From assembly GCA_021234155.1 (NCBI GenBank), contig JAJEKV010000071.1, positions 6,446,236-6,510,235 on the forward strand: a DNA stretch of 64,000 bases, given 5' to 3'. Positions 1 through 10,798 of this stretch are shown here, piece after piece. Origin of the DNA: Isoetes taiwanensis (Eukaryota > Streptophyta > Lycopodiopsida > Isoetales > Isoetaceae). Every line of letters begins with the position of its first letter. Positions within the stretch are counted from its first letter, which is position 1. The notes below the pieces were generated by a model. That model saw only the letters and a program-made list of their open reading frames with translations, was not told the DNA's origin and did no database searches. The position numbers were made by a program, and so were the translations under genes.

Positions 1-139
1 TGTTATCTCAGAATTCCTGGATTGGATCAAGCCCTAATTTGAATGCACAGATCATCTAGATGCATCTAAAGGCGAGATTTTCGCGACAACTTCCTACCAC
101 CGTCATTGACCATGGTATGATCTCTTATGGGGAAAGGGT

Positions 140-2056
140 AAGAAAAAGGGAGGAAAAGGAAAAAAGAGGAGGGAAGAGAGAACGTGAAGGGTTAAAAAGG
201 CAATGGGGAAAAGGGAAAAAGAGAAGGGAAAAAAGGGTGGGATAAGAGAAGAGAAAAATGAATGGGAAAAGGGAAAGGAAAAGAAAAATCAAAAGGGAGG
301 GAGGAGCGGAACACGAGAAAAGGCATGAGGAAAAGGGGAAAGAGGTAAAAAGGAAAAGGGAAAGGAAAATGGCATAGGAGAAAGGGAAAGAGTGGGGAAA
401 AGGGTCAAGAATGGGAAAAGGAAGGAAAAAAAAAAGAATGGGAAAAGGAAAGGAAAGAAAAAATCAAAAGGGAGGAGGAAGCGGAACACGAGAGAAAAAG
501 GCATGAGGAAAAAGGGAAAAGAGGTAAAAGGGGAAAAAGGGAAAGGAAATGGCATAGGAGAAAAAGAAAAGTGGGGAAAAGGGTCAAGAATGGGAAAAGG
601 AAGGAAAAAAAAAGAGCATGGGAAAAAGGGAGAAAAGGGAAAGGGTGAGGAAAGAGAAGAAAAGGGAAGGGAAAAGTGGCATGGAAAAAGGAAAAGAGAG
701 AAGAAAGGGAAGGGAAAAGGGGCACCAAGAAAAATAAAAAAGAGTGAAAGGTTGGGGAAAATGAGGAAAAGGGCAGGGAAAAAGGAAGCGGAGAAGGGAA
801 GGGAAAAAAAGGCATGAAAAAAGGGAAGTAAAAGCGAAAAAAAAAGGAGAGGCAAAGTAGGAAATGGAACCGGAAAAATGGCATTAGACAAAGGGAAGAG
901 GGAAATAAGAAAAAGGGGAAGGGGAAAAGGCACTAGAACAAAAAGGAAGAGGAGAAAGGGGTGAAGAGGAAAAGGGTGGGGGGAAAATAGGAAAAGGAAG
1001 GAAAAAAAGGAAAGAGAAAAAATGTGGGAAGGGCATGGGAAAAAGAAAGAAGGAGAAGGGTGAAGGAAAGGTAAAAAGCGGCAATTACGGATAAAAGGAT
1101 AAAGAGGAAAGGATCGAGAAAAAGGAGGAAATCGAAAGGAAAAAAGTCCATCATGAAAAGGGGAAAAGAAAAAAGGCGAGAAAAGAAAAAAGAGGGAAAG
1201 GATTGGAAAAAGGAGGAAAAGGAGGGGGAAAAACAAGAACGGGGAGAAGGGTGAGGTAATGAATTAAAAAAAGAGGAAGAGGAAAAGTGGAAAAGGCACG
1301 GGAACAAAAAGGAAAAGAGAAAGAGTGAGGAAAAGGTGAAAATATTAGAGGAGAGGGAAAAAGTGGAAAAAAGAGAAAAAAGGAGAGAGGGTGGGAAAAG
1401 GAGAAAAATGGGCACATAAAAAGGGTAGAAAAGGGAATGGAAAGAGGGGCATGGGAAAGAAAAAGAAAAAGAAGGAAGAAAAGAAAGGGAAAAAAGACAC
1501 GGGAAGGGAAAAGGGTGGTGGTAGAAAGAATGAAAAGGAAAGGAAAAAGGAAAAAGGAAAAAGGAAGGCGGAAAGCAGAGAAGGCAAGGGGGAAAATGGA
1601 CACGAGGGAAAATGGGAGAGGAAGTGGAAAAGAGAAGTGGAAAGGGCAAGGGATAATAAGGAAGAGGATGGGTAAAAAAAGGAAGGAAAAGGGCATATGA
1701 AAAGGTGGGGAAAAGAGAACGAAAAAGGGTCATGGGAAAAAGGGAAAGGGAAAGTGGAAAGTAAAAAAGAAAAAGGAAAAAAAAGAGAGGGAAAAATAAG
1801 AAGGGCAGAAAGGATGAAAAGGGAAGGGAAAAATCCGTCAGAAAAAAGGGGAAGGGAAAAAGGAAAAGGGGAAAGGGAAGGAAGTGAAGGAAAAAGGGTT
1901 GAAAAAAAAAGGAGGAAAAAAAAAAAGGGGAAGGGAAAAAGAAGGTAACATAAGAAAAAAGGGAAAAGGAGAAACAGAAAGTGTGTAGGAAAATGAGGGA
2001 AAAGGAAAATAACGGAATAGTAAAAAGGCAAAGGCAAAAAAGGAAGGGTGTCAATG
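140..2056 (+). repeat. Polypurine low-complexity array 1
   Basis: Almost every base on the + strand is A or G, in degenerate units such as GGGAAAAGG and GGAAAGG, with occasional GGCATGG or GGCACG interruptions. The long minus-strand open frames here are by-products: pyrimidine-only codons encode only Phe, Ser, Leu and Pro and cannot form stops. Such tracts can in principle form triplex DNA or R-loops (established for polypurine mirror repeats; not shown here). No gene is supported. Confidence 0.9.
261..612 (+). repeat. Higher-order tandem duplication inside array 1
   Basis: Two consecutive blocks of about 176 bases (about 261-436 and 437-612) match each other, including the non-purine marks: the AATCAAAAGGG start, GCGGAACACGAG, GGCATGAGG, GGCATAGGAG and GGGTCAAGAATGGG in the same order. 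The array therefore grew partly by segmental duplication and not only by slippage of a 9-10 base unit. Confidence 0.8.
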
Positions 2057-2190
2057 CACAAAAAGCCTCTTAAAGCTCAGCAATCTTTGAAGTTAGTTTC
2101 TATTATATTAGATTTAAGAAAAGAAGTCCTTTGAATAGGTTTTGTCACATAGATTCCCAACTTATGCCCGGCCCTGGGCACCATTACTAG
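2057..2190 (+). repeat. Array flank, copy 1
   Basis: Mixed-composition DNA directly after array 1. It matches 4269-4400, which follows array 2, through shared blocks CACAAAAA(G)CCTCTTA, AGTTTCTATTAT, GATTTA and CTTATGCCCGGC...GGGCACCATTAC. This shows that array plus flank were duplicated together with a period of about 2.2 kb. No open frame or gene is recognised. Confidence 0.8.
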
Positions 2191-2262
2191 TATCCTATAT
2201 TATAATGTTTTAAGCGTGTGTCCGTTTTCCATCAAGCCCTAAATCTAATGGTGTGGATTTGA
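2191..2262 (+). repeat. Single arm of the 9.3 kb MITE family
   Basis: The sequence TCCTATATTATAATGTTTTA, then GTGTGTCCGTT and an ..AAGCCCTAAATCTAATGG block, matches the left arm and following module of the inverted-repeat element at 9291-9450. Only one arm is recognisable. It lies just past the copy-1 flank, where copy 2 lacks it, so it is probably a later insertion. Confidence 0.6.
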
Positions 2263-2309
2263 TTGGCTTAATCAAGCAGTGATGATTTTATTGCAATATG
2301 AAGATTAAG

Positions 2310-4262
2310 GAAAGGGAGGACGAAAAGGCAAAAAGTGAAGGGAAAAGGCCGCGAGGAAAAGGGAAGAGAGGGGAAAAGGGCATGGGAAAAAAAGGGGAAG
2401 AAAGAAAATGGTGAGGAAATGGAAAAGTGACATGGGAAAGGGAAAAAAGAAAGGGAAAACAAAGAGGGGAGAGAGGAAGGGAAGGAAGAAAGGGCAATCA
2501 CGAAAAAGAGTGGGAAAGGAAGAAAAAGTAAAGGGAAAAGGGGCATTGGAAAGCGAAGGGGAAGGAAAAAGAAAAAGCAATACGGAAGGGGAAAAGGAGG
2601 GGAAAATGGGCATGAGGAAAAGGGGGAGAGGGAGATGGAAAAAGCCCAAAGGGAAAGGTTGGAGAAAGGGAAAAAAGAAGGAAAAAGAGCATGGAAAAAG
2701 TAAAAAAAAAGAAAAAAGGGGAGCGGACAAAGGAAAAGAAGAAGAGGATGGAGAAAGGAGAAAAATGGGTGCATGGAAAAGGTGGGGAAAAGGAGCGACA
2801 CAATGGAAAAGGGAAAGAGGAAAGGAAAAGAAAAGAGGGAGAAAAAAAAAAAAAGGCCACGGGGGAAAGGTGGGGGATTAGGGAAAAAAAAAAGAAAAAA
2901 GGGGTGGAAAGGTGAAAGGAAAAGGCAAAGAACCACGAGGGAAAAGGGGAAGAGGAAAAAGAAGGCTGGTGAGGAAAGGGATAAGTGGCATGAAAAAGAG
3001 AAAGAAAGGGAAAAAGAAAGGGAGGGAGGAAAGGGAAGGCAAAAAAAGCAATGGGAAAAGGGGAAGAGGAAAGGGTGTGGAAAGCAGGAAAAGGGAAGGG
3101 AAAAAAGGGAAGAGGAAAAATGGTGGAGAGAAGGGAGAAAGGGAAGAGAAAAAAAAAAAGGAATGCAGAAAGGGGAAGCGGGAAGGGAAAATGGAATGAG
3201 GGAGGAAAAAGGGAGGGAAATGGAAATGGAAGGCAAAGGGAAGCAGGAAGGGAAAATGGACCACGAGGAAAAAGGGAGAAATGGAAATGGAAAATGGGAA
3301 GGCAAATGGGCACCGGAGAAAAGGGAAAAAGGGAAAGGTGAGAAAAGGAGGGAAAAAAAAAAAAGGAAAAAAGGGGAACAGGAAAAAAAAAAAAAGAGAA
3401 AAAGGATGGCGAAAGGCGAAAAAGGGTCGGGGAAAAGGAAAAGGGAAGGAAAAAAAGAAAGAAAAGGAGGAAGAAAGTGAAAAAGAACGAGGAAAGGATG
3501 AAAAGGGAAGGGAAAAGAAAAAGAAAAAAAAAAAAAGGGAGGTGGAAAGAAAAAAGAAAGGGAAAAAGGGGCACGAGGAATGGGGAAGAAGGAAATGAAA
3601 AAAAGAGCGGGAAAAAGAGCATGAAAAGGGAAAGAGAGAAAGAGTGAGAAAAAGCGAAAAGTGAAGGGAAAAGAGCATGGGACAAGGAAAAAAAAAAAAG
3701 AAAAAGAAAGGGAGAAAACGAGGAAAAAGGGAAGAGTGCGAAAAAAAGAAAAAGGGGCACATAAAAATGGTGAGAAAAATAAAGGAAAAAAAGACACGAG
3801 GAGAATAGGGAAGAGAAAAAAAAAAAAGAGAGGAAAAGGGTATAATAAGAGAAAGAGAGAAAGGGCGAGAAAAAAGAAAAAAATGAACGGAAAAAGAGCA
3901 TAGGACAAAAAGAAGAAAAAGGGGCACATGAAAAAAGGTGGGAAAAAGGGAAGGAAAAAGAAATAGAAAAGTAAGAGGAGGGGGAAAGGAAAGGAAAAAA
4001 GAGCACAGGAAAAAGGGGAAGGGCGGGAAAGGATAAAAGGGAAGGAAAAAAAATCCATCAGAAAAAGGGGAAAGGGAAAAAGGAGAACATAAAGTGGAAA
4101 GGACAGGGAAGGAAAAAACGAGATAAAAAGAAAAGAGAAAAAGGAAAAAATAAATGTGTAGGGAAAAGGAAAAAGGAAAGTCTGTAGGAAAATGGGAAGA
4201 AAGGAAAAGAAAAAGGGAAATCAAGGATAGAGCAAAAAGCAAAGAGAAAGGGAAACGATACT
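2310..4262 (+). repeat. Polypurine low-complexity array 2
   Basis: A second A/G-only tract of nearly 2 kb with the same GGGAAAAGG-type units as array 1, with A-runs of 10-13 bases. The 596-codon minus-strand open frame is composed almost wholly of Phe, Ser, Leu and Pro and is a composition artefact. The tract ends at the second copy of the flank. Confidence 0.9.
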
Positions 4263-4268
4263 TGAGTG

Positions 4269-4400
4269 CACAAAAACCTCTTATAGCCCAGCAACATTGG
4301 GCTTAGTTTCTATTATCTAAGATTTATGAAAAGGAGTTGGTGAACATGTTTCCATCCCACAAGGTTCCTGACTTATGCCCGGCATGGCGGGCACCATTAC
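4269..4400 (+). repeat. Array flank, copy 2
   Basis: Diverged copy of 2057-2190, 2212 bases away. Shared marks include GCCC(A/T)GCAA.., TTAGTTTCTATTAT and TTATGCCCGGC. After it the sequence continues into unrelated DNA holding a short open frame (4337-4672, 111 codons, product not recognised). Confidence 0.8.
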
Positions 4401-4604
4401 AAGTACCTATAATAGAGGTGAATCCCCCGGGACAGGAAAAGTTCCATGACGGTCCACATAGTGCTTTTAATCAAGGTAACCCTGATGCCCAATGGGTATT
4501 ACAGCCTGAGAACAAATACCTTCATGATCAGCCTTGGATAAATGCCTTCAAGGTGGAGTACATGCCTGAGCTTGCTCATCATTTGCCACACGGATTGCGA
4601 AACC

Positions 4605-5530
4605 CTTGCGGCAAGTCCCAGAAGAACTTGGCGGGGAAGAAATGGGGATCGGTTTGGGCCAGATCTATTTAAAGCACCTTGGTGGTTTCAACAGTCTCCA
4701 TGCATATCTTGAAAGTGAGACCATTTCAGTTGAATGGGTTCCTTCCCCCTGTCAACACTCTTCTTTCTTGTTCCGACTGGGAACATTGGTGTCAAACCTT
4801 GGATCTTTGACCTCCCGAGAATTCCATGATCAAGCCTGGTGTGGATGATACAACCTCCTCCTCGGCACAACACTCAGTATCCGTCATTATGAGCACCTCC
4901 ACTGCAGTCAATTTCTCATTTGGATTGGTACTCTTCCTTTTGGACCAAGGCTTTTGGCTGGTCACTTATTTGATTGGACCCGACTCATATCTCCCTGGAT
5001 CTTACGTGGGATCCACGCTTTGTGCGCCGCTCTGTATGGGAGGAAGGAGAAACTTTAGAGCAAACTCGGAATTGGATCTACATTCTGAATGAACGTGGAT
5101 GGCAAAACCCCTTTCAGTACATGCAGGGCCTCACTCAATTTTGGGAGCGTCTTTGCTCGTCTCTTGATCCGTCAATTCATCATCAAGCGGCATTACGTGC
5201 GGCCACGAAGTGCCTCCTCCGGTGTTGCTTTCGAAGCGCCCTATCTATTAATGTACTTCAAATGCGATTGCGGTCTTTGGTGCCTTTGGCCTTCAGACTT
5301 GCCTACTCATTGAATGCCCATCGTGCCTTTAAAGACATGGCCGAATCCCGAGGGTTTTACGATTGATCGCCACCATCCATTGGGGTACATACCCGGATAT
5401 CTTTGAAAGAGCGGCAGAGCTTCGTCGAAATATCTGCTTGAGGCACATCCTCGCGGTTGGCGAGGATGATTTTGAAAAGGTTCTAGTTTTCCTCCGCCGA
5501 GACCAGGTTCACCTTTTCTCTCCTCAGGTG
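4605..5530 (+). repeat. Tandem unit A of an unrecognised coding-like repeat
   Basis: This unit matches 5660-6580 at an offset of about 1053 bases over most of its length. Both units hold the same conserved peptide blocks: one around GQIYLKHLGGFNSLHAYLES (about 4650-4730) and one beginning DPRFVRRSVWEEGETLEQTR and ending in SLDPSIHHQAA (about 5005-5200). In this unit the second block is open for 130 codons (4974-5366). Stops separate the two blocks, so any ancestral protein is broken. I do not recognise the family; a transposon-derived protein is possible. A CTATTTAAAGC stretch at about 4667 resembles a TATA element, but no start site is proven. Confidence 0.55.
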
Positions 5531-5659
5531 TTCTTTTTTTTAGGGGGGGGGAGGGGGGCGTGTTTATCACCGTGCGGCCGGACACATGACTAGTCCTAAG
5601 TACCATGCGGGGGCAAAAACAAGGGACGGATCAGCGTCGGACATCAGATCCACCCCCAA

Positions 5660-6580
5660 ACCTTGCAGCAAGTCCGTAGAACTGCAGGGAAAAAATGGGG
5701 ATCGGTTTGGACAAATCTATTTAAAGCACCTTGGTGGTTTCAACAGTCTCCATGCATATCTTGAAAGTGAGACCATTCCAGTTGAATGGGTTCCTTCCCC
5801 CTGTCAACACTCTTCTTTCTTGTTCCGACTGGGAACATTGGTGTCAAACCTTGGATGCTGACCTCCTTCAAGAATTCCATGATCAAGCACAGCAGCCGAT
5901 GATACAACCTCCTCCTCAGCACAACACTCTGTATCCGTCATTATGAGCACCTCCACACCGTCAATTTCTCATTTCGGATTGGTACTCTTCCTTTTGGACC
6001 AAGGCTTTGGCTGGTCACGCTGATTAGACCCCGACTCATATCTCCACAGATCTTCTGTGGGATCCACGCTTTGTGCGCCGCTCTGTATGGGAGGAAGGAG
6101 AAACTTTAGAGCAAACTCGGAATTGGATCTACATTCTGAATGAACGTGGATGGCAAAACCCCTTTCAGGCTGTCTGGGGCCTCACTCAATTTTTGGAGCG
6201 TGCTGCTACGTCTCTTGATCCGTCAATTCATCATCAAGCAGCATTCTGTGCAGCCCTGAAGTGCCTCCTCCAGTGTTGCTCGAAAGCGCCCTATCTATTA
6301 ATGTACTTCAAATGCCAGTGCCGGTGCTGGTGCCTTTGGCCTTCAGACTTGCCTACTCATTGAATGCCCATCGTGCCTTTAAAGACATGACGCAATCAGG
6401 GTTTCTGATTGATGCGCCACCATCCATTGGGGTACATGCCGGATATGCTTTGAAAGAGCGTGCAAGAGCTCGTCGAGAAATATCCTGCGGAGCGCACGCC
6501 CTCACGCGAGCGGGATGATTTTGAAAAGGTTCCTGGTTTTCCTCCATCAGAGACCGTTCCTGCTTTTCTCTCCTTTGTCT
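5660..6580 (+). repeat. Tandem unit B of the same coding-like repeat
   Basis: Second copy of unit A. The SVWEEGETLEQTRNW block is identical at the protein level and almost identical in DNA (6073-6150), whereas upstream and downstream parts carry substitutions and single-base indels. One indel near 6280 shifts the frame so that the peptide ends differently from unit A. The 3' part is open to 6714 and ends in a hydrophobic stretch. No start codon or splice sites could be chosen with confidence. Confidence 0.55.
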
Positions 6581-6719
6581 CATTTCATTCCTCTCGCTTG
6601 ACGAGAGTTCATGTTCCGATTGATATTCAACGAAGTCATATTTTGGCATATTGTCTCTTGAGTTTTTGTTGTTTCCTTCTTTCTTTTCTGATCTTTTTGC
6701 ACAATCTCGCATGACACTC

Positions 6720-7180
6720 AGCTAGGATTTCCCTGCTTGATCTAAGGGTCCTCACAGAGGGCTGTCTTGTAGGTGATCTCGAACCCAGACCCTAAAGATT
6801 AATTAGTCCCCCCTTATTAAATATCTGTACTATATATATACTTATCTTTAAAATTCGAATTTCTGCCAATGGTTTGATGTGTTAATTATGGATTTGCATC
6901 ATTTTTCACCCGGGTCTCAGATCGGGATGATTCTTCGACCCATTTTGGGTGAACTTTGATGCTCATGCATAATTTCCACTTCAATCTTACTAGAATGTTA
7001 ATTTGACTCATCCATTTTCCTACATCTATAATTTAGCCTAACTTTATGACCCTAATACTTGAGGGAAAATCTTTTCCCCCATCTTCGAGGTTCACTTGGA
7101 ATTTCTCTCCCATGATCTATTAGGTCGGTTAGACTACTAAGTCAAGGATATGGCCAGCCCTAGCTCTTGGTCAACCAAGA
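6720..7180. other. Stretch without a recognised gene
   Basis: AT-rich DNA with a short TATATATA run near 6833. I see no long open frame, repeat or RNA gene here. Confidence 0.5.
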
Positions 7181-7400
7181 ATATTGCCCTGATACCATTG
7201 TGATTATCCCTACTAAATATACGACACCCGGTTGTACATCTCGTAGGAAATCCCCATCCAGCCCTCTGGCCGCATGGGCCCTCCATCTATCTCGCACTCA
7301 AGATACTCCTAGTGCGGGAAAGGGACACGGAGGTGTCTTGACGCCCTTCCCCTATGGGCTCCTATATAACAGAAGCACAACATAATGTCAGCACTAACAA
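7180..7400 (-). mobile_element. LTR end and tRNA-Met primer-binding-site junction
   Basis: On the minus strand the sequence reads ATCACAATGGTATCAGGGC. TGGTATCAGRGC is the usual primer-binding site complementary to plant initiator tRNA-Met, and it directly follows the end of a 5' LTR. The LTR would therefore extend to the right from about 7197 (TGTGATTATCC...). I could not find the second LTR or any internal domain, so this is a solo or truncated remnant. A CCTATATAAC stretch at about 7360 lies on the opposite strand and may be chance. Confidence 0.45.
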
Positions 7401-9280
7401 TAGCAATATATCTAACTACCTCGAAGGGTAGCACATATCCATACATCCATAGATCCAACAATGATATCAACATACCATAAAACATGAGAGCTCCTACTCA
7501 GGCTCAGACTCGTAGGGAAGTAGACTGAGGCTGGGCTACAAGATAGAGCAGACCGAGATATAACAATGGCTATAGACAATGGCTAGGGTTGACCACTCTA
7601 TACGCCCCTCACAGGCATTACATGCGGCATCGGCTAGCGAACTCTGGCGTATTTCAGAACTTCGTCAATATGTAGTTTCGTGGTATCACCCATCGAGACT
7701 ACTCTGGGTTGCATCTCCCCGGTCCGATGAGGCAGGAATCTCCTTTTTCCGAGGTCTAGTGGTTCCGTGGGTGTCTAGAGAATCGTGGCGATACATGATC
7801 CGGCCCACGATGAATCCCCAAAACAGGAGCGGGCCAATACACACGCAACTCAAAAATGTTACAGAAAATTATGCCAAGAACTGCTCTTCCATCCAGTCCA
7901 CAGACATTTCAGAACAATCCAAATCTAGCATAAAACACAACAGAAACAACCAATGCAATAACAAATCATGCGAACCAAAATAAAGCCTCCATTAAGCAAA
8001 CATAACCTCAAGTTTGATTGTCTTACTTGGTAGAAAATAGGTCGTGAATGCAGAAACTTGTGGAGCCAAACTGGTAGGACAGAAAGAAGGATAAAACTAG
8101 CTCAAGAGAACATCAATGAGGAAGAGGAAGAAGAAAACCTATATATAAATGAAAGCGAGGCCCAAAATACCAGATGACATGCCTTGCCAAAGAATGATGG
8201 TTCTATTGTTTGCAATAGAACTGTGACATTCTCTTGTTGACATATATGTAATCCCCTTATGATCCAGAATGGAAGTTGGGTCTTCAAGTTATTTTATATA
8301 TCTGGTCTAGATCTTCATCCAGACTATGAAAATAAGCTTGGATTTCTTCCTTTTTATTTGTTTGCTTCCTTCCAACCCAGATCTATTCTATTTTCTTCCT
8401 TCTAGCTCAAATCTTCCATGTTTCTATTCTTTTAAATCCATGCCTCTGCAAATCTTCCTTTTATTTTTGGATGGTGTTAATATTTTTGCCACATGTAATA
8501 TAACATGCGACATTCTCTATCCCCCTTGCGGGTCGCAGTTGGTGGCAAATTTTGAATCCATTTGCTCCTTTTTAATGCTACCAATCTTAGAAGAAATTCG
8601 TATTGAAGCTTTGCAATTTTCCACTCCCCGCACTCTATGCTTGGCGCTTCCGAATTTTGGAGCATCAAAATTGCTCCGTTTGTGTGCCAATGGTTCTTGA
8701 GTTGCATCTTGTTGTGCCGAATCCTGCAGTTCACTTAGGGTGAGCCTTTTCTTCTATTCATTACTGTGTTTATTGTTGAATCTGATACCAAACTTGCAGG
8801 AACAGTTCATTAGTAGCTTGGGGCCGTTGATCTTCTCCTGCATAGAGGGACATCATCACAGTCCATTGCTCTAACGTAGGTGATACTATCATTTGTTCTT
8901 CGTCTTTGCTGTAGACTATGAGCTAGACTGAGCCTAGTGGCAGACTTCAGTTTCTTTGGCTATGGCATTTGCAACATCTTCCATCTCTATATTCATCTAT
9001 CCATGAAGATATGTAGTTTTGTATCAGCCTCAAAAAGTGAAACATTTCTAGGATACAAGGCACCCCTAGCTTCTGCAACAATTCTTCGTCATAATTATGG
9101 TTATGATCATGCCGTACCTCAGTAGTGGACATTGTGAAGAAGAAGTTTGCAACTTAATTGAGAATTTTAGTTCAATTCTGGAAAAAAAAGTCAAGCAATT
9201 CCCTTGAAAGGAACAAACCTAAGCCTAAAGCGAGCAGCTAGAATCCAATTATTTGATGTTGCAAAATGATTGCTTGCATT
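7400..9280. other. Stretch without a recognised gene
   Basis: Contains a 134-codon open frame (7579-7983, +) and a 124-codon one (8326-8700, +), neither of which resembles a family I know. The first turns Asn/Ser/Lys-rich at its end, as expected of AT-rich non-coding DNA. No RNA gene or inverted repeat was seen. Confidence 0.4.
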
Positions 9281-9290
9281 ATCCTATATT

Positions 9291-9450
9291 ATAATGTTTT
9301 AGAGTGTGTCCGTTATGCGTTGAACCCTACCTGACGGTCCAGATCATTCGGCCTAAGTTTGATGGTTAAGATATTGATGTTTATAATATTTTAAATTGAA
9401 AACATGTCCAGATAGGGCTCGACGCACAAAGGACACACTCTAAAACATTA
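9291..9450. mobile_element. Short inverted-repeat element (MITE)
   Basis: The left arm (9291-9330, ATAATGTTTTAGAGTGTGTC...) is matched in reverse complement by the right arm (9412-9450, ...GGACACACTCTAAAACATTA), each about 39 bases, around an 80-base AT-rich centre. The arms read outward to GTTGAACCCTA/TAGGGCTCGAC. A related single arm lies at 2191-2262, so this is a dispersed family. No coding capacity. Target duplication not resolved. Confidence 0.75.
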
Positions 9451-9506
9451 AATCTGACGGTCCAGACCATTCAGCCCTAAGTTTGACGGTTAAGATATTG
9501 ATGTTT
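9331..9506 (+). repeat. Direct repeat overlapping the MITE
   Basis: CTGACGGTCCAGATCATTCG through TTAAGATATTGATGTTT at 9331-9382 recurs at 9453-9506 with a few substitutions. One copy is inside the inverted-repeat element and the other is just outside. This suggests a partial duplication or a composite element. Confidence 0.7.
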
Positions 9507-10798
9507 TTTTTTTCTATCTATCTAGGTTAAAAATTCTTGGGCGGATGCCGTTAACTTAGAAGAGACAGCTCGAGGAGCTACACAAATAATGAGTTCCAGG
9601 TTCGACTTTGCTCACATGATATTGAATCGATGAGCTCAGATGGATTGATGGCTACTGGAAACTGCCCATTCAGTTTTAGACATGTGTTGAAGCTGGTTTG
9701 CAGATGGATTGATGGCTGCAAGTGTTGTATTTTCTTTTTCTTCAGCTAACAAAGACCGTAAGGGTACGTTGATGCAGGAAAAACATCTAATCATTTTGGC
9801 AAGATGGATTTGACCAGAAGCTTTTTTTGTTCTGAGCATGTGAATTCAAGAATCTGTAGGCCCAGGCTAGCTTCTTGGCAAAGATTGTGTTGTCTTCAAA
9901 TGCTTGATCTAAGTCTGAAAAATCTCAGCAGAGCCCTAAACAGGTATTGCTTCAGGCTATGGAGGATGATGGAGACGAGCACACAAGATCGTACCATTCC
10001 ATTTAAAAGTGAAGTAGAAAGTCGCTTGCATGAAGTGGCAGAATGTTTCCAAATATTAGGTGAACCCATAGGCATTGTCTCAGAAACATCAAGTCGTTGT
10101 CCTGGGCATCTTCATTTGTGTTTTTCTTCGATGCAAGCTATCCAGCTCATGGAGAAATGTGAAGCAGATTAAAGGCATATTTCATTGATGGAGGGCCATC
10201 TCCATAAGCTGCATATTACCGTTTTAAGTCCTTTCCATTTTGGTATCTATCTCTGCTATGGTATTTTCCAAACTTCTTTAGTTCTTTATTTTATTTATGT
10301 ATTTAAAATTCATATAACACGATTTTGACTGTAAAGACCTTCCGAAACAGATGTATTACTTTAGATGGCAGATGCGCATGCATGACAGATTGGTTCTTTA
10401 GTGTATAAAGAGCACTCAATTTGGAGCTATCGGGGCATTTGCTGATGCTGGAGTTGTAATTTATGGAAAAGCTAGAATTGTGATAAAACTTTGCTAACCT
10501 TGAACGAATTGGTATCAGATGTGATGAAATTTCTAAAGTTGATGGCATACTTCTATGAGCCATCCTCAAGCTATTTTTACCTTTTTCAGCCTTTATTTAT
10601 TTCTATTCCACGAGCGCAGCTACGTGTCAAGGCCTGAGTTTCTCAATTTGTTTCTTCATAGCTATGTTTGTTGCTCGCCCTCCATGCTCTGATTTAATTC
10701 AGATTGAAAAAGCACTTTCTTCAATTTCATCTTGATTGTAGTGATATTCACAGTTTCTGATACTGCAAAGGTTTTTCGAAGAGTTTTGATTGTGATTT
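9507..10798. other. Stretch with one unrecognised open frame
   Basis: A 122-codon frame (9804-10172, +) contains LLRALNRYC-like and LHEVAECFQILGEP segments and no domain I recognise. A second copy of GATGGATTGATGGCT occurs at 9639 and 9703. No splice-site pattern or RNA gene could be supported. Confidence 0.35.

Noticed and set aside
289-1236. Long minus-strand open frame of 315 codons (and others up to 596 codons at 2268-4058)
   Set aside because: Composed almost wholly of Phe, Ser, Leu and Pro because the strand is polypyrimidine; stop codons cannot occur in such DNA. The opposite-strand Lys/Gly/Arg/Glu frames are the same artefact.
7350-7370. TATATAAC promoter on the + strand
   Set aside because: It lies on the strand opposite to the primer-binding-site orientation and no downstream gene was found.
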